A DNA stretch of 64,000 nucleotides from Microcaldota archaeon. GTDB taxonomy: Archaea > Micrarchaeota > Micrarchaeia > Micrarchaeales > Micrarchaeaceae. Within the stretch, counting starts at the first letter, position 1; every line of letters begins with the position of its first letter. Made by a program: the position numbers and the translations under genes. The notes beneath the pieces were generated by a model. The model ran no database searches and was not told the DNA's origin. It saw only the letters and a program-made list of their open reading frames with translations. The stretch covers positions 62,001-126,000 of the forward strand of contig JAKAUP010000007.1 of NCBI GenBank assembly GCA_021817565.1, written 5' to 3'. Positions 10,054-19,501 of the stretch are shown in pieces.

Positions 10054-10584
10054 ATGGTTTGCATGAGAGTGTTGGTTTTCATACCTCCCGCAGAATACAA
10101 GGATGACGCCTTGAAACTTGCAACCCTATTCATGGAAAAATGGGGGATCGCCTATGACCTCTCTAGCTATCATACAGGGGAGTGCAGAGGGTCCCAAGGC
10201 CACATTACAAAAGTAAGGATCAATACCAAAGACGCAAGACCTTCTGATTATGGCGCTTTTGTGATAATAGGCGGCGATGGCATCGACAAATACAAGCTCC
10301 CGGAGTTCCGCCCTTTGATAGACATGGTCATAAAATTCAGCAATGAGAACAAAAAGATATGCGCAATAGGGAGCGGGATAAAAATAATACCGCGCGCAAA
10401 CATAATAAAAGGGAAAAGGATCGTTTCCAACCAAAATGGTTCGATAGCGCAGAATGTTTCGCTTTTCCATGGAATACCGTCCGACAAACCTTTTGAAATC
10501 CAGGGAAACATTACAACGATATCAGACAAGGAGGTCTCTTTCATAGAACAGGGACTTGAAGGCTTTATGGGACAGCTTGGATAA
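10054..10584 (+). CDS. DJ-1/PfpI-like class I glutamine amidotransferase-fold protein, nucleophile cysteine not conserved
   Basis: YGAFVIIGGDGIDKY ... ENKKICAIGSGIKIIPRANIIKGKRI resembles DJ-1/PfpI layout; AIGSG at the nucleophile elbow. Confidence 0.55.
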   Translation: MVCMRVLVFIPPAEYKDDALKLATLFMEKWGIAYDLSSYHTGECRGSQGHITKVRINTKDARPSDYGAFVIIGGDGIDKYKLPEFRPLIDMVIKFSNENKKICAIGSGIKIIPRANIIKGKRIVSNQNGSIAQNVSLFHGIPSDKPFEIQGNITTISDKEVSFIEQGLEGFMGQLG

Positions 10585-10597
10585 TGGAGCGGTCTGC

Positions 10598-10894
10598 ATG
10601 GGGAAGAATGAGGAAGTTGAGAGGATTGTTTTTGAACGGATATCCCTGCTTTATGAGATGGCAGAGAAGACAGAAGACGATAAACTCTCGAGAAGGTATA
10701 TACGCATTTTAAGGGAAATAGCTAAGCATCACAGAAGGAGGGTGCCGAATGGGATAAAGAGAAAATTTTGCGGCTTTTGCGGCACGCTTTTTTTGAGGAG
10801 TTCTAGTACGGTGCGGCTTTCTAGGAAAGGGTATATCTCGATAAGATGTGGAAGCTGCGGACGCGAGACCCATCTTTTTTACAGGCAGCCTTAA
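10598..10894 (+). CDS. rnp4: Ribonuclease P protein component 4 (Rpp21/Rpr2 family)
   Basis: Zinc-ribbon: IRILREIAKHHRRRVPNGIKRKFCGFCGTLF...SIRCGSCGRETHLFYR; start chosen at MGKNEE. Confidence 0.8.
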   Translation: MGKNEEVERIVFERISLLYEMAEKTEDDKLSRRYIRILREIAKHHRRRVPNGIKRKFCGFCGTLFLRSSSTVRLSRKGYISIRCGSCGRETHLFYRQP

Positions 10895-11298
10895 TCTCCT
10901 ATTGCTTTTATTATGAGCTTGTGCATCCTTTCCCTTTCCAGTTCTGTCATCTCCTTATGCGGCTCAAAATTCGGATGCTTGTGGGGGAGGTATCTCGGTA
11001 TTACGTGTATGTGCGTGTGCATTATCATCTGTCCTGCTGGTCTTTCTATGTTTGTCACTACCTTTATTCCGTCTGCGTCAAGCTTTTCCCTGAATGTTTT
11101 ACCTATCTCTTTTGCAGTCGCCATCATTGAATCTATTGTGGGCTGCGGTGTCTGCAGCAGGTTCCTGTAGTGCTTTGATGGTATGACTAGCATGTGCCCC
11201 AAAGAGGCAGGGAACTTGTCGAATATAACGAAGTGGTCTTGCTTCTTTATAACTACGCCGTCCCCATTTTCATATATTTTGCAGAAAACACATTCCAT
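10891..11298 (-). CDS. HIT family hydrolase
   Basis: CVFCKIYENG ... GHMLVIPSKHYRN ... GQMIMHTHIHVIPRY (HIT motif HTHIHVIP). Confidence 0.9.
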   Translation of the reverse strand: MECVFCKIYENGDGVVIKKQDHFVIFDKFPASLGHMLVIPSKHYRNLLQTPQPTIDSMMATAKEIGKTFREKLDADGIKVVTNIERPAGQMIMHTHIHVIPRYLPHKHPNFEPHKEMTELERERMHKLIIKAIGD

Positions 11299-11312
11299 TT
11301 GATTACCTTTTA

Positions 11313-11387
11313 TGGGCCTGGAGAGATTTGAACTCTCGACCTACGGCTTATAAGACCGCCGCTCTGACCAGGCTGAGCTACAAGCCC
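11313..11387 (-). tRNA. tRNA-Ile(UAU), intronless
   Basis: Cloverleaf: GGGCTTG TA GCTCAGCCTGGTCAGAGC G GCGGT-CTTATAA-GCCGT AGGTC GAGAG-TTCAAAT-CTCTC CAGGCCC A; loop positions 34-36 = TAT. Confidence 0.88.
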
Positions 11388-11428
11388 ACAGCTTTTATTA
11401 TGATAAAGAAAAGGTTAAAAACCAGAGG

Positions 11429-14400
11429 TCATGGCATGGACAAGTTGTTGCTTATGTAGCTCGGCTTTTGCGGTACTACTGTTGGATTCCCCCCGGTATA
11501 ATTGTCCAGTTTGTATATCCTTATGTCCTGTGTGTAATTTACAAGGTTGACGCCAGTTGCGTTGGTTACGTTTGGATACACTTGCGTGAATCCAGGAAGT
11601 TTTCCAAGGAAGAACCCGCGGTAGTAGTTTGAGCTGTAGAACTCTGACGGAGCGTTTACGACAGTGTCATTAGGCCCGTTTGGCAGGTATATTACCATGA
11701 ATTCTAGGTAGTTTGCGCCTCCTACGCTTATGAGTCCGTTATTGTAGCTCTCCTGTATTACTGCATTGGCCTTTGTCCCGTTGCTGTAGTATAACTGCAA
11801 GGCGCCGTTCTTTGTTGGCACAGGATCCATGCAGAACGTCTGATTAGATAGTGTATAACCGATAACGTTAAGCGTCCTTATGTAAGGCGTTGACGTGTTG
11901 AGCGAACAGTAATCCGATAGCGTCGATTGCGAGCTGTTTTGTGTGAGCGTTGCAAGCGGAACTAGGGTATACACCGGATCGTGCTGCACCTCGCACTGCG
12001 ATGTGCCGAGCAAGTATGGTGCGGATACGTTCTGCTGCTTTGCGGCTGATATTGCGTATTGCTCGGATGTTGCGTTTACGTCCACGCACGCCAGGAAGTC
12101 AAGCGCGCCCCATTTCGGCACTAGCTGGTTGTCGAAAAGTACGTATTCGGTCTGGTTCCCGTTCATCGTATTTGCAAGTTCTGTAGGTCCATACCCTTCC
12201 TTCTGCCCCAAAACGTAAGATGCGGCTGTTGCGTAGTCTTCCTTCGGCACCGAATTGTCGCCTCTTAGCACAGCATTAGAGTTCCCGAACCAATTTATCC
12301 AGTCGCCGTAATCCCACCATGCGAGTATCCTTGGCGCGTACGGACCCACATTCTTTGACATCCATTCTGTCGCTGCAATCCAGTAGCTCGGTATGGTGTT
12401 GCAGTATAACGATGAGCCCATCCCATTTCCATTGTTGCCGAATACCGTACATGCGTTGGATGGGTTTGCGGAATATGTGAACATTGCTGTATATGACCCG
12501 ATGGTTGACTTTATCTCGCCGAGCATTATCGTGTGTGTAAACACCAGCGTCCCTATCATCAGAAGCAGCATTATCGCGAAGAGCGCCCATGCGAACTTCT
12601 TGTACTCTATCTTCCTCCAGTATATGATGTAAATGAGGTAAACTAGCGCAAGTATTGGAGATATGAAGAATATCCCTATGGATAGCAGTGTAAGCACAAG
12701 CGACTCATGATCCTTCGATATCTTTGGACTCCCTTTCCTCCAGTAAAGCCCGTTGTTTATTATGTAAACTGTTTCCCCCAAGAGTATGCAGAAGAGTATT
12801 ATGTATGCGATTGCGAAGTGCGGCAGGTATTTGACCTCTGATATGGCTGCAACGGTAAGCGGTAACGATATCGCAAGGTATAGTATCCCGGTCTTGCTGT
12901 TCCTGAATACTATGCTTACAAGTATCATTATCATGGCAAGCGCGATTATTACCCATATAAGTATCGGAAGGCCGAAGGTATTGGCTGCAAGCAGCCCGAA
13001 CCCGCCGGCAAAGAAGTTATAGCCTAAGCCCGTCGGAGCGTATTCCTGCACCGTCATGAACAGCGGCGATGAGGGCGTTGTGAATTTCTTGCTCAGCGCA
13101 AGATAGGACTTTACAGAGTTGCCTATCGGAGTTGCAAAGATAAGTATAAGCATGATTATTATGAGAAACGCAAGGAATCCCACTTTCTCTATTACATCGT
13201 TCTTGTTTATCAGTATTTTCCTGCTCGCAAGCATCTTTGGCAGATAGTCAAAGACTGCAACAAAAAGCAGTGCCGCCATTCCGAACGATATCGTTATTGG
13301 TATACCAAGTATACTGGGTATTCTTCCTGATAGCGTTGCGTGATACAAATGATAGGGTATCAAGAATAGCGCTATTATGAAAAGCACTATTATGTTCATC
13401 TTGTAGAAATTCTTGTTGTTCTCCCCCCTTAGCACGCTTATGACTCCCTGCACAATTATGTATAGAGCCAACACTCCGGCATCTACTGTGTAATAATGTG
13501 CGCCGAGGAACGTTGATGCGAATGCTATCCCTGCTAGTATTGCGTATCTTGGCTCGTCCATATTCTTTACTGCAAGCAGGTAGGTCGCAAAGAAGAAGAA
13601 GAGCGAAAATATACCCCATGGTTCGAGCAACTGCTCTCCTGATATGAATGTGATGATTATCACGGGGAGCATTACTGTAAGCGCGGCCCCTATGAGCGCT
13701 ATTTTCTTGTCATAATCATAATAAAGAAGCATGAAAACAGAGAACGCGAGAAGCGCCCCGGTGATAGGCGGATATACCCCTGATACGTAGCTCATCAGCG
13801 CGGTGTTGAACGAGGCTGTGCTTGCACCGAAGAATCCGGCGAGCGAGTACCAGTATGCCTCTATGTATGGTATGAGGGGTTGAATGCGCATCACTGTCCC
13901 GCCGCTCACTACTGGCCATGCTGATGTGGATTTATAGAACTGCTGGCCAAAAACCAGTATAGATTTTGTGGCGAGCATGTCAAAGTAAGGGTCGAACTCG
14001 AAGTAGTTTGGCGCGACTGCTATGCTCAATATCATGGTTGAGAAGCCCACAAGCATTATGAGCAGCAATACGATCCAGTGCCAGTTTTCCCTTATGCTAA
14101 AGCGTTTCCCTGTTTGCTTTGGGGTGTACGTGGAGTCGCGTTCCAGCCTCGAAAGAAGCATTGATTCTTCCTGTTCGTGGTCTTTTGTTATGCGTTCCAA
14201 CTCCTTCGTGTGTGCGGATCTGAGCGCGTCCTTTTCCGCGTCTGTGAGTTTTGTTGCAAGTTCAATCTCCTTTTCCTGCTTCCTCTTTATTTCCTCTTCC
14301 TGCTTCATGTGGCTGTCTACCACAGATTTTGCGCTCTCGAATGCCCTAAGCCTGTCCCTTGTTTCGTGTATCCCCTGCCTGAGCTCTGCCTGATCGCTCG

Positions 14401-14740
14401 CTATCCTTTCCTTTTCCGCTTTGTTGAACCCTTTTCTGCTTATGCCTCCTGAAAAGCTGAACACCCCTTGCTGGAAGCACAGCACAAGTCCTATTATGGA
14501 CAGCACGACTGCGTTTGCCTCGAACAGCCCCAACGAAAAGGAGAATGCGTGCACATAGCTTATCGCGTACGATTCCATCCATGTTAGCGTTGGGGGTGCT
14601 ATCATCCCAAGGATAAACCCTATTACCGATATCTCAAAGAAGTGCAGCTTTGTCTTTCTCAGCAATGCAAGCGATAGCAACTCTCCAGGTATAAAGAAGG
14701 TCAGGAATGCAACGATTGCTGTCAAGAGTATGCTAAACAT
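11429..14740 (-). CDS. aglB: STT3/AglB oligosaccharyltransferase with N-terminal TM + coiled-coil extension
   Basis: Catalytic WWDYG motif (RILAWWDYGDWINWFGN), N-terminal EFDPYFD, many TM helices; 1103 aa. Confidence 0.9.
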   Translation of the reverse strand: MFSILLTAIVAFLTFFIPGELLSLALLRKTKLHFFEISVIGFILGMIAPPTLTWMESYAISYVHAFSFSLGLFEANAVVLSIIGLVLCFQQGVFSFSGGISRKGFNKAEKERIASDQAELRQGIHETRDRLRAFESAKSVVDSHMKQEEEIKRKQEKEIELATKLTDAEKDALRSAHTKELERITKDHEQEESMLLSRLERDSTYTPKQTGKRFSIRENWHWIVLLLIMLVGFSTMILSIAVAPNYFEFDPYFDMLATKSILVFGQQFYKSTSAWPVVSGGTVMRIQPLIPYIEAYWYSLAGFFGASTASFNTALMSYVSGVYPPITGALLAFSVFMLLYYDYDKKIALIGAALTVMLPVIIITFISGEQLLEPWGIFSLFFFFATYLLAVKNMDEPRYAILAGIAFASTFLGAHYYTVDAGVLALYIIVQGVISVLRGENNKNFYKMNIIVLFIIALFLIPYHLYHATLSGRIPSILGIPITISFGMAALLFVAVFDYLPKMLASRKILINKNDVIEKVGFLAFLIIIMLILIFATPIGNSVKSYLALSKKFTTPSSPLFMTVQEYAPTGLGYNFFAGGFGLLAANTFGLPILIWVIIALAMIMILVSIVFRNSKTGILYLAISLPLTVAAISEVKYLPHFAIAYIILFCILLGETVYIINNGLYWRKGSPKISKDHESLVLTLLSIGIFFISPILALVYLIYIIYWRKIEYKKFAWALFAIMLLLMIGTLVFTHTIMLGEIKSTIGSYTAMFTYSANPSNACTVFGNNGNGMGSSLYCNTIPSYWIAATEWMSKNVGPYAPRILAWWDYGDWINWFGNSNAVLRGDNSVPKEDYATAASYVLGQKEGYGPTELANTMNGNQTEYVLFDNQLVPKWGALDFLACVDVNATSEQYAISAAKQQNVSAPYLLGTSQCEVQHDPVYTLVPLATLTQNSSQSTLSDYCSLNTSTPYIRTLNVIGYTLSNQTFCMDPVPTKNGALQLYYSNGTKANAVIQESYNNGLISVGGANYLEFMVIYLPNGPNDTVVNAPSEFYSSNYYRGFFLGKLPGFTQVYPNVTNATGVNLVNYTQDIRIYKLDNYTGGNPTVVPQKPSYISNNLSMP

Positions 14741-14749
14741 ATAAAGTAC

Positions 14750-15373
14750 CTAAGCATTTGATATTTCCCTCGGTATCTCTATTTTCTTTATCTCCCTGTC
14801 CGGGAAGACGGTGTTTGGCGGCACTATCCTTACCTTTATGCCTATTGCTCCGTGTTTTGGATATGCGGTTGCGTGGCCTTCGTGCACAAGCTTTATCACA
14901 TCCCCAACTTTCGGTATGTATCCTATACTCTTCCTTATCTTTTTCTTCCTTGCGCTCTTAGCTGCGACCTTCCCGCTTATTATTATTTCGGCGCCCAGCG
15001 CCCCCCTTGAGAGTATGTCCTTCAGCGTGCGCTGCATTATCTTCCTGGCATTTATGGATCTTTCTATCTTGTATGCTATGTCTTTTGCCACTATCATCGG
15101 CTCCAGCATCGGGTCATCGATTTCCATTACGTTTATCTGTGGATTCTTGACATCAAACGTCTTTGATATCTGTTCCGTAAGGTCGTTTATCGTCTTTCCC
15201 GACCTGCCTATCACCCTCCCTGGTTTGAGCACGTATACCGTTATTCTTGTAAGTACCGGCGTTCTCTGTATCTCGACCCTTGAGAATCCTGCCTTGGATA
15301 ATGAGTTCTCCATGAATTTTGATATGTTGAGCTTCACTACAGACTCTTCTATAAATTTTTTCTCCGACGTCAT
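14750..15373 (-). CDS. rps3: 30S ribosomal protein uS3
   Basis: KH domain VLKPGRVIGRSGKTINDL; HEGHATAYPKHGAIGIKVRI; in S10-type cluster. Confidence 0.95.
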   Translation of the reverse strand: MTSEKKFIEESVVKLNISKFMENSLSKAGFSRVEIQRTPVLTRITVYVLKPGRVIGRSGKTINDLTEQISKTFDVKNPQINVMEIDDPMLEPMIVAKDIAYKIERSINARKIMQRTLKDILSRGALGAEIIISGKVAAKSARKKKIRKSIGYIPKVGDVIKLVHEGHATAYPKHGAIGIKVRIVPPNTVFPDREIKKIEIPREISNA

Positions 15374-16128
15374 TTCTTCCCCTCATCTTCTTTCTTTACA
15401 TCCGCGTCTTTCTCTTTCTGCGCTTTTGGTTTTGCCTCTTGCGCTGCCTCCTCGGTTTCCTTTATCTCCTTGCCTGTTTTATCGTACTTTTTGGGCATTA
15501 CCTGGCCTTTGAGTTCCGGCTGCTTTCTGTGGACTGCCTGCTTCTGCTTCGTTTTCCCTTCCTGCGCCTCCTTCTTTCCCTTCGGTGCGCGTTTCCTGTT
15601 TGTACTGATTATCTCTTGCGTGCGCTTGCTTAGCTTAAGTTTTTCTGGTGACTGCGATACGCCTATTTCCACTTTGGAGAACTCAAGGTCGCTGTGCGCC
15701 ATTGTGTTGTATCCATATCTTCCGTATGGGGAGCCGTGCTGCCTTCCTTTCGGAGGCCTTCTCGAAGCGGTAAACACCTTGTTTGCGGATGCGTGCACGA
15801 CCACAAGCGATTCCCTGTCCATGCCCTTGCTGGCCGCATTGCTTCCCGCATTTACCAAAACTTTCATTACCGCCTTTGCGCATTTAGCCGGAGTCCTTCC
15901 CTTCTTTCCCCCGAGTTCCGGTCTTGCGCCCATACCCTTATTATGCCTCTTGAACTCTACCGGTTCCCCCTCAGTTATACGCTCTAGTACGTCCATTGCC
16001 TGTTCGTATGGCTTGTAGCGTATTGCAGAGCAGACCGCTGAAAGATCCTTGTAGCTCGCGTTGATGTTTGACTGTTGTCCCAGCACTATCTCCGCGCTCC
16101 TTAGCTCCTTGTTTAAAGAATACTTCAA
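15370..16128 (-). CDS. rpl22: 50S ribosomal protein uL22 with charged C-terminal tail
   Basis: GRRPPKGRQHGSPYGRYGYNTMAHSDLEF-type region; cluster position between uS3 and uS19. Confidence 0.88.
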   Translation of the reverse strand: MKYSLNKELRSAEIVLGQQSNINASYKDLSAVCSAIRYKPYEQAMDVLERITEGEPVEFKRHNKGMGARPELGGKKGRTPAKCAKAVMKVLVNAGSNAASKGMDRESLVVVHASANKVFTASRRPPKGRQHGSPYGRYGYNTMAHSDLEFSKVEIGVSQSPEKLKLSKRTQEIISTNRKRAPKGKKEAQEGKTKQKQAVHRKQPELKGQVMPKKYDKTGKEIKETEEAAQEAKPKAQKEKDADVKKEDEGKK

Positions 16129-16136
16129 TCAACCAC

Positions 16137-16529
16137 CTATTTGTTTGCCAGGAACTTGCTCCCTTTTGTCGCCTTTATCCCAGGAGCAGAGTGTTGCACC
16201 CTCTTTGTGGTGTATGAATACTCTCCCAGCCTATGACCAAGCATGTTTGCGTCTATCACGAACTCCTTGAACTCCTTCCCGTTGTGCACCGCGAATGGTA
16301 GTCCTATCCATGAAGGGAGTATAACTGCGTCCCTCGCGTGCGTCCTTATTGGTTTAGTCTTGCCGGCTTTCCTGTTCTTCTCTATTTTCTCCAGCAGTTT
16401 CTTGTACTGCATCGGATTCCTTTTTATAAAGCGGCGTTCCCTTGTGTTCAGCAGTCCGAGATATTCCTTTGGCTCTATCTCCTTTGCCTCTGTCTGCGTC
16501 TTTCCCTTAAATGCTATTCTTTCTGCCAA
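16137..16529 (-). CDS. rps19: 30S ribosomal protein uS19
   Basis: RTHARDAVILPSWIGLPFAVHNGKEFKEFVIDANMLGHRLGEYSYTTKRVQHSAPGIKATKGSKF. Confidence 0.95.
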   Translation of the reverse strand: MAERIAFKGKTQTEAKEIEPKEYLGLLNTRERRFIKRNPMQYKKLLEKIEKNRKAGKTKPIRTHARDAVILPSWIGLPFAVHNGKEFKEFVIDANMLGHRLGEYSYTTKRVQHSAPGIKATKGSKFLANK

Positions 16530-16533
16530 TAAA

Positions 16534-17244
16534 TCACTTCTTTCTCCTGCCTGTGCGCCTTGATGCTATGTTTCCGACCTTCCTTCCTGGAGGCGCGTTC
16601 CTTGATGTTGATGCGCTCTTGCCCTTGTGGTGCTGCTTTCCTCCGAATGGATGATCTACCGGGCTCATCTTTACTCCGCGGTTTCTTGGCCACGTCCTGT
16701 TCAAAGCGTGATATATGTAATGGCTTTTGCCCGCTTTCATGAGCGGAAGGCTGTCCATTCCGCCCCCGGATATTATTCCAAGCTGCGCCTTGCAACTCGG
16801 ATCAAAGTTCACTATCTTCTTTGAAGGCATTACCACGGATACATACTTATCGGTTTTGCTCGATATCTTTGCGGACGATCCTGCACTTCTGACAAGCTTT
16901 CCGCCGTCCCCAGGCTTTGATTCTATGTTGAATATCGATATTCCTTCTGGAATGCTTGAAAGGGGCATCGCGCTTCCGAGCGTGTAAACAGGCTTTTCTC
17001 CGATATGTATCCTGCTGCCAATCGTTATTCCCTCCGGAGCGATAAGGTCCCCTTCTGAGAAATCTTCATATACGATGTTCATTATTGGGGCTGTATGTCC
17101 TGTGCTGTTATCAAATCCCACCACCTCCGCATAAACATCTTTCTTTGGTGCTGGGTACTTTACAGTAACGTTGAATGTGTTTGGGTGTTTCGTGTATACG
17201 TTGCTGCCTTTTCCCCGTCTTTGTTGCCTTAATTTCTTTCCCAT
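16534..17244 (-). CDS. rpl2: 50S ribosomal protein uL2
   Basis: MGKKLRQQRRGKGS ... TWPRNRGVKMSPVDHPFGGKQHHKGKSASTSRNAPPGRKVGNIASRRTGRRK. Confidence 0.96.
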   Translation of the reverse strand: MGKKLRQQRRGKGSNVYTKHPNTFNVTVKYPAPKKDVYAEVVGFDNSTGHTAPIMNIVYEDFSEGDLIAPEGITIGSRIHIGEKPVYTLGSAMPLSSIPEGISIFNIESKPGDGGKLVRSAGSSAKISSKTDKYVSVVMPSKKIVNFDPSCKAQLGIISGGGMDSLPLMKAGKSHYIYHALNRTWPRNRGVKMSPVDHPFGGKQHHKGKSASTSRNAPPGRKVGNIASRRTGRRKK

Positions 17245-17253
17245 TTTTACACC

Positions 17254-17508
17254 TCACACAAGTTTTAGCTTCATCGCTATGTTCGTCGCATCCTGGCCTG
17301 CGCCCAGCTTTATGTACGCTTTCTTCTCGTTTTTGGGCGTGTTGATGATGTTTATTTTCTCTACCTTAACGTTATAAAGCTTTTCAAATTCCGCTTTTAT
17401 CTCTGATTTCTTTGCCTTGTTGTGGACAACATACGTAATTATGTTGTTCTTGGTTATCATTGATACTGCCTTTTCCGTTGCGATTGGGTATACGAGAACG
17501 TTCATCAT
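17254..17508 (-). CDS. rpl23: 50S ribosomal protein uL23
   Basis: VYPIATEKAVSMITKNNIITYVVHNKAKKSEIKAEFEKLYNVKVEKINIINTPKNEKKAYIKL. Confidence 0.95.
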   Translation of the reverse strand: MMNVLVYPIATEKAVSMITKNNIITYVVHNKAKKSEIKAEFEKLYNVKVEKINIINTPKNEKKAYIKLGAGQDATNIAMKLKLV

Positions 17509-18263
17509 ACCAGCCTTATGTTTGTCTTATTCCCTATTGAATCTATCTCCTTGAGTGCGGACTCGGTCCATATCGCGACCGATTTTGCGCTCCCGCCAGG
17601 CATTAGTCTCCCTACGGAGAGCGAATCTACCGTACATATTTCAACTCCCGGTATGTTCCTTGCCGCCTTTGTTATTCCCTTGTCCTCTTTTACTACGATT
17701 GTTAGGACATGCGAGTATCTCTTTATCTGCGAATGCCTCCTTACCCCTTTCCTTATGTGCTTTGAGGGCTCTTTCCATACGCCCAGTTGGGCCAGTATCT
17801 TGTTTACCTCCTTCGTCTTCCCTACAGATTCGAGCGCGTCCTCCATCACTATCTTTCTGTTGCTGAATGTCTTTGAGATTGCACTGTAAAGAGCGTTGAT
17901 GTATTCTGTTTTGTTGATTCTTTCCTTCTGCCTCTTCTCTACAAGGTGGGGGGATGCCCTTTTACCGGTCGTTGCGCTCGGTATGCGCCTGACCTTCCCC
18001 AGCGCGCCTTCCGCAAGTTTTTCCCTGGGCCTTATTGCACGCCCCACATGCCTTCCTGTTCGCCATGCGTGCATTTTTCCCACATACACTGCCGTAGTTT
18101 GCATACCTGCAAGCAGGTAATGGCCCTGCGGCTGCAGCTTCCATGTGTTCTCCGCAACTACCGCCCTGTTGATAAGCCATGGTTTATATGGATAGCTGAG
18201 CTTCATAGGCTCTGCTATCTCTTTCTGCTCCTTGCATTCCTTAGAAAGAACCTTTAGCGCCAT
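17505..18263 (-). CDS. rpl4: 50S ribosomal protein uL4
   Basis: GRHVGRAIRPREKLAEGALGKVRRIPSATTGKRASPHLVEKR; VEICTVDSLSVGRLMPGGSAKSVAIWTESAL. Confidence 0.95.
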   Translation of the reverse strand: MALKVLSKECKEQKEIAEPMKLSYPYKPWLINRAVVAENTWKLQPQGHYLLAGMQTTAVYVGKMHAWRTGRHVGRAIRPREKLAEGALGKVRRIPSATTGKRASPHLVEKRQKERINKTEYINALYSAISKTFSNRKIVMEDALESVGKTKEVNKILAQLGVWKEPSKHIRKGVRRHSQIKRYSHVLTIVVKEDKGITKAARNIPGVEICTVDSLSVGRLMPGGSAKSVAIWTESALKEIDSIGNKTNIRLV

Positions 18264-18264
18264 T

Positions 18265-19209
18265 TTAACTGAACCCCAGTATCTTCGGTTTAACTATTTT
18301 CTTGTTTTTTGAGTTTCTTATTGCCTTCTTTATGCGTATGAGCCTTTTAGATGGACCTGCCACAGATCCGTGCAGCACAATAAAGTCGCCCTTTACGTTC
18401 CCGTAGTTTTTGAAGCCTGCACTGTTGTTGATCTCTGATGCGTGCTGGTTTGACGATATTTTGAGTATTCTTTTGTTTTGTTCGGTGCGGTATCCGAATC
18501 CCTGCTGGCCTGCTCTTGGTATCGTGTAGAAAACCTTGCCCGGAGTAAATGCGCCGAGCGGGCCTCCGTGCCTCACTTTCTGCGTTGATTTGTGGTTGTT
18601 TCTGCGTACGCCGCCCCTCCTTATCACTCCCTGCCAGCCCTTGCCTTTTGTTATCGATGAGACGTCTATGTATTCGCCTTCCTCAAAAATTTCCGTTGGC
18701 TTTATCTCCTTGCCCAGCATACTTTCCGCAAATACCATCTTCTCGCTTGTCTCGTTTCCCAAGACCTCGCTTTCGAAGCGTATTCTTCGTTTTTGCCCTA
18801 TACTCGTAGCTTCCGGATAGGCAACAATCAGCACGGCAACAGCAGATACGGATTTGTCGTTCTTGATTTCGGTAAACTCGTGCTTTTTCTTTTCCTTTAT
18901 CTTCAGCTTTTCCGCCAGCTGCTTATCATATACCTCATATGTTGAATGATTGTAGCCATTCTGGTCTTTTTTGTATGTCCTGATCCCGTACACCTCCATT
19001 TTTGGAAGCTCGAGTATCGTGACTGGACGCGCTACCTCCGCGCCCTTTGTCACCGATTCCGAATCGTCAATCATCATTGCGGTCCTCATTCCGACCTTGA
19101 ACGTGATGATGTTTGATATCCCTGTCTTCGGATGCTTGGAGCTGTTTCTTACCCTGGGCAACCTGGACCTTGCACGTCTTGATTTCCAATATTGGAGCGA
19201 TCTTGACAT
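18265..19209 (-). CDS. rpl3: 50S ribosomal protein uL3
   Basis: RRARSRLPRVRN; VSSITKGKGWQGVIRRGGVRRNNHKSTQKVRHGGPLGAFTPGKVFYTIPRAGQQGFGYRTEQNKRIL. Confidence 0.95.
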   Translation of the reverse strand: MSRSLQYWKSRRARSRLPRVRNSSKHPKTGISNIITFKVGMRTAMMIDDSESVTKGAEVARPVTILELPKMEVYGIRTYKKDQNGYNHSTYEVYDKQLAEKLKIKEKKKHEFTEIKNDKSVSAVAVLIVAYPEATSIGQKRRIRFESEVLGNETSEKMVFAESMLGKEIKPTEIFEEGEYIDVSSITKGKGWQGVIRRGGVRRNNHKSTQKVRHGGPLGAFTPGKVFYTIPRAGQQGFGYRTEQNKRILKISSNQHASEINNSAGFKNYGNVKGDFIVLHGSVAGPSKRLIRIKKAIRNSKNKKIVKPKILGFS

Positions 19210-19222
19210 TATTACTACCTTT

Positions 19223-19501
19223 TTACAGCTTTTTTGTTTTGACTGCAGCGAGAGCGGATTCGATAGAGTTTATATCGCGTAATGTCGCGTTTATTGAGGC
19301 TCTCAAAGCAGAATTATCGGTAGCTGTTATATATACCTTTAGGTTCTGCTCTGTCTCCTCTATCTCTGTCTTGCTTCGTTTGCGCTGCTTTTCTTTTCCC
19401 ATTATTTTCTTGTAGTTCGTACTGTATTTTTTATTCAAATAAAGTTCACATCTTTGCATAAGTATCTTATCCTTCGAGCCCTCGGTACTTTCTTCCTGCA
19501 A
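19223..19501 (-). CDS. pcc1: KEOPS subunit Pcc1-like
   Basis: KRSKTEIEETEQNLKVYITATDNSALRASINATLRDINSIESAL resembles the archaeal Pcc1 core; start may be internal. Confidence 0.65.
   Translation of the reverse strand: MQEESTEGSKDKILMQRCELYLNKKYSTNYKKIMGKEKQRKRSKTEIEETEQNLKVYITATDNSALRASINATLRDINSIESALAAVKTKKL

Noticed and set aside
14811-15512. 233-aa plus-strand ORF opposite rps3/rpl22
   Set aside because: Antisense shadow ORF of conserved ribosomal protein genes.
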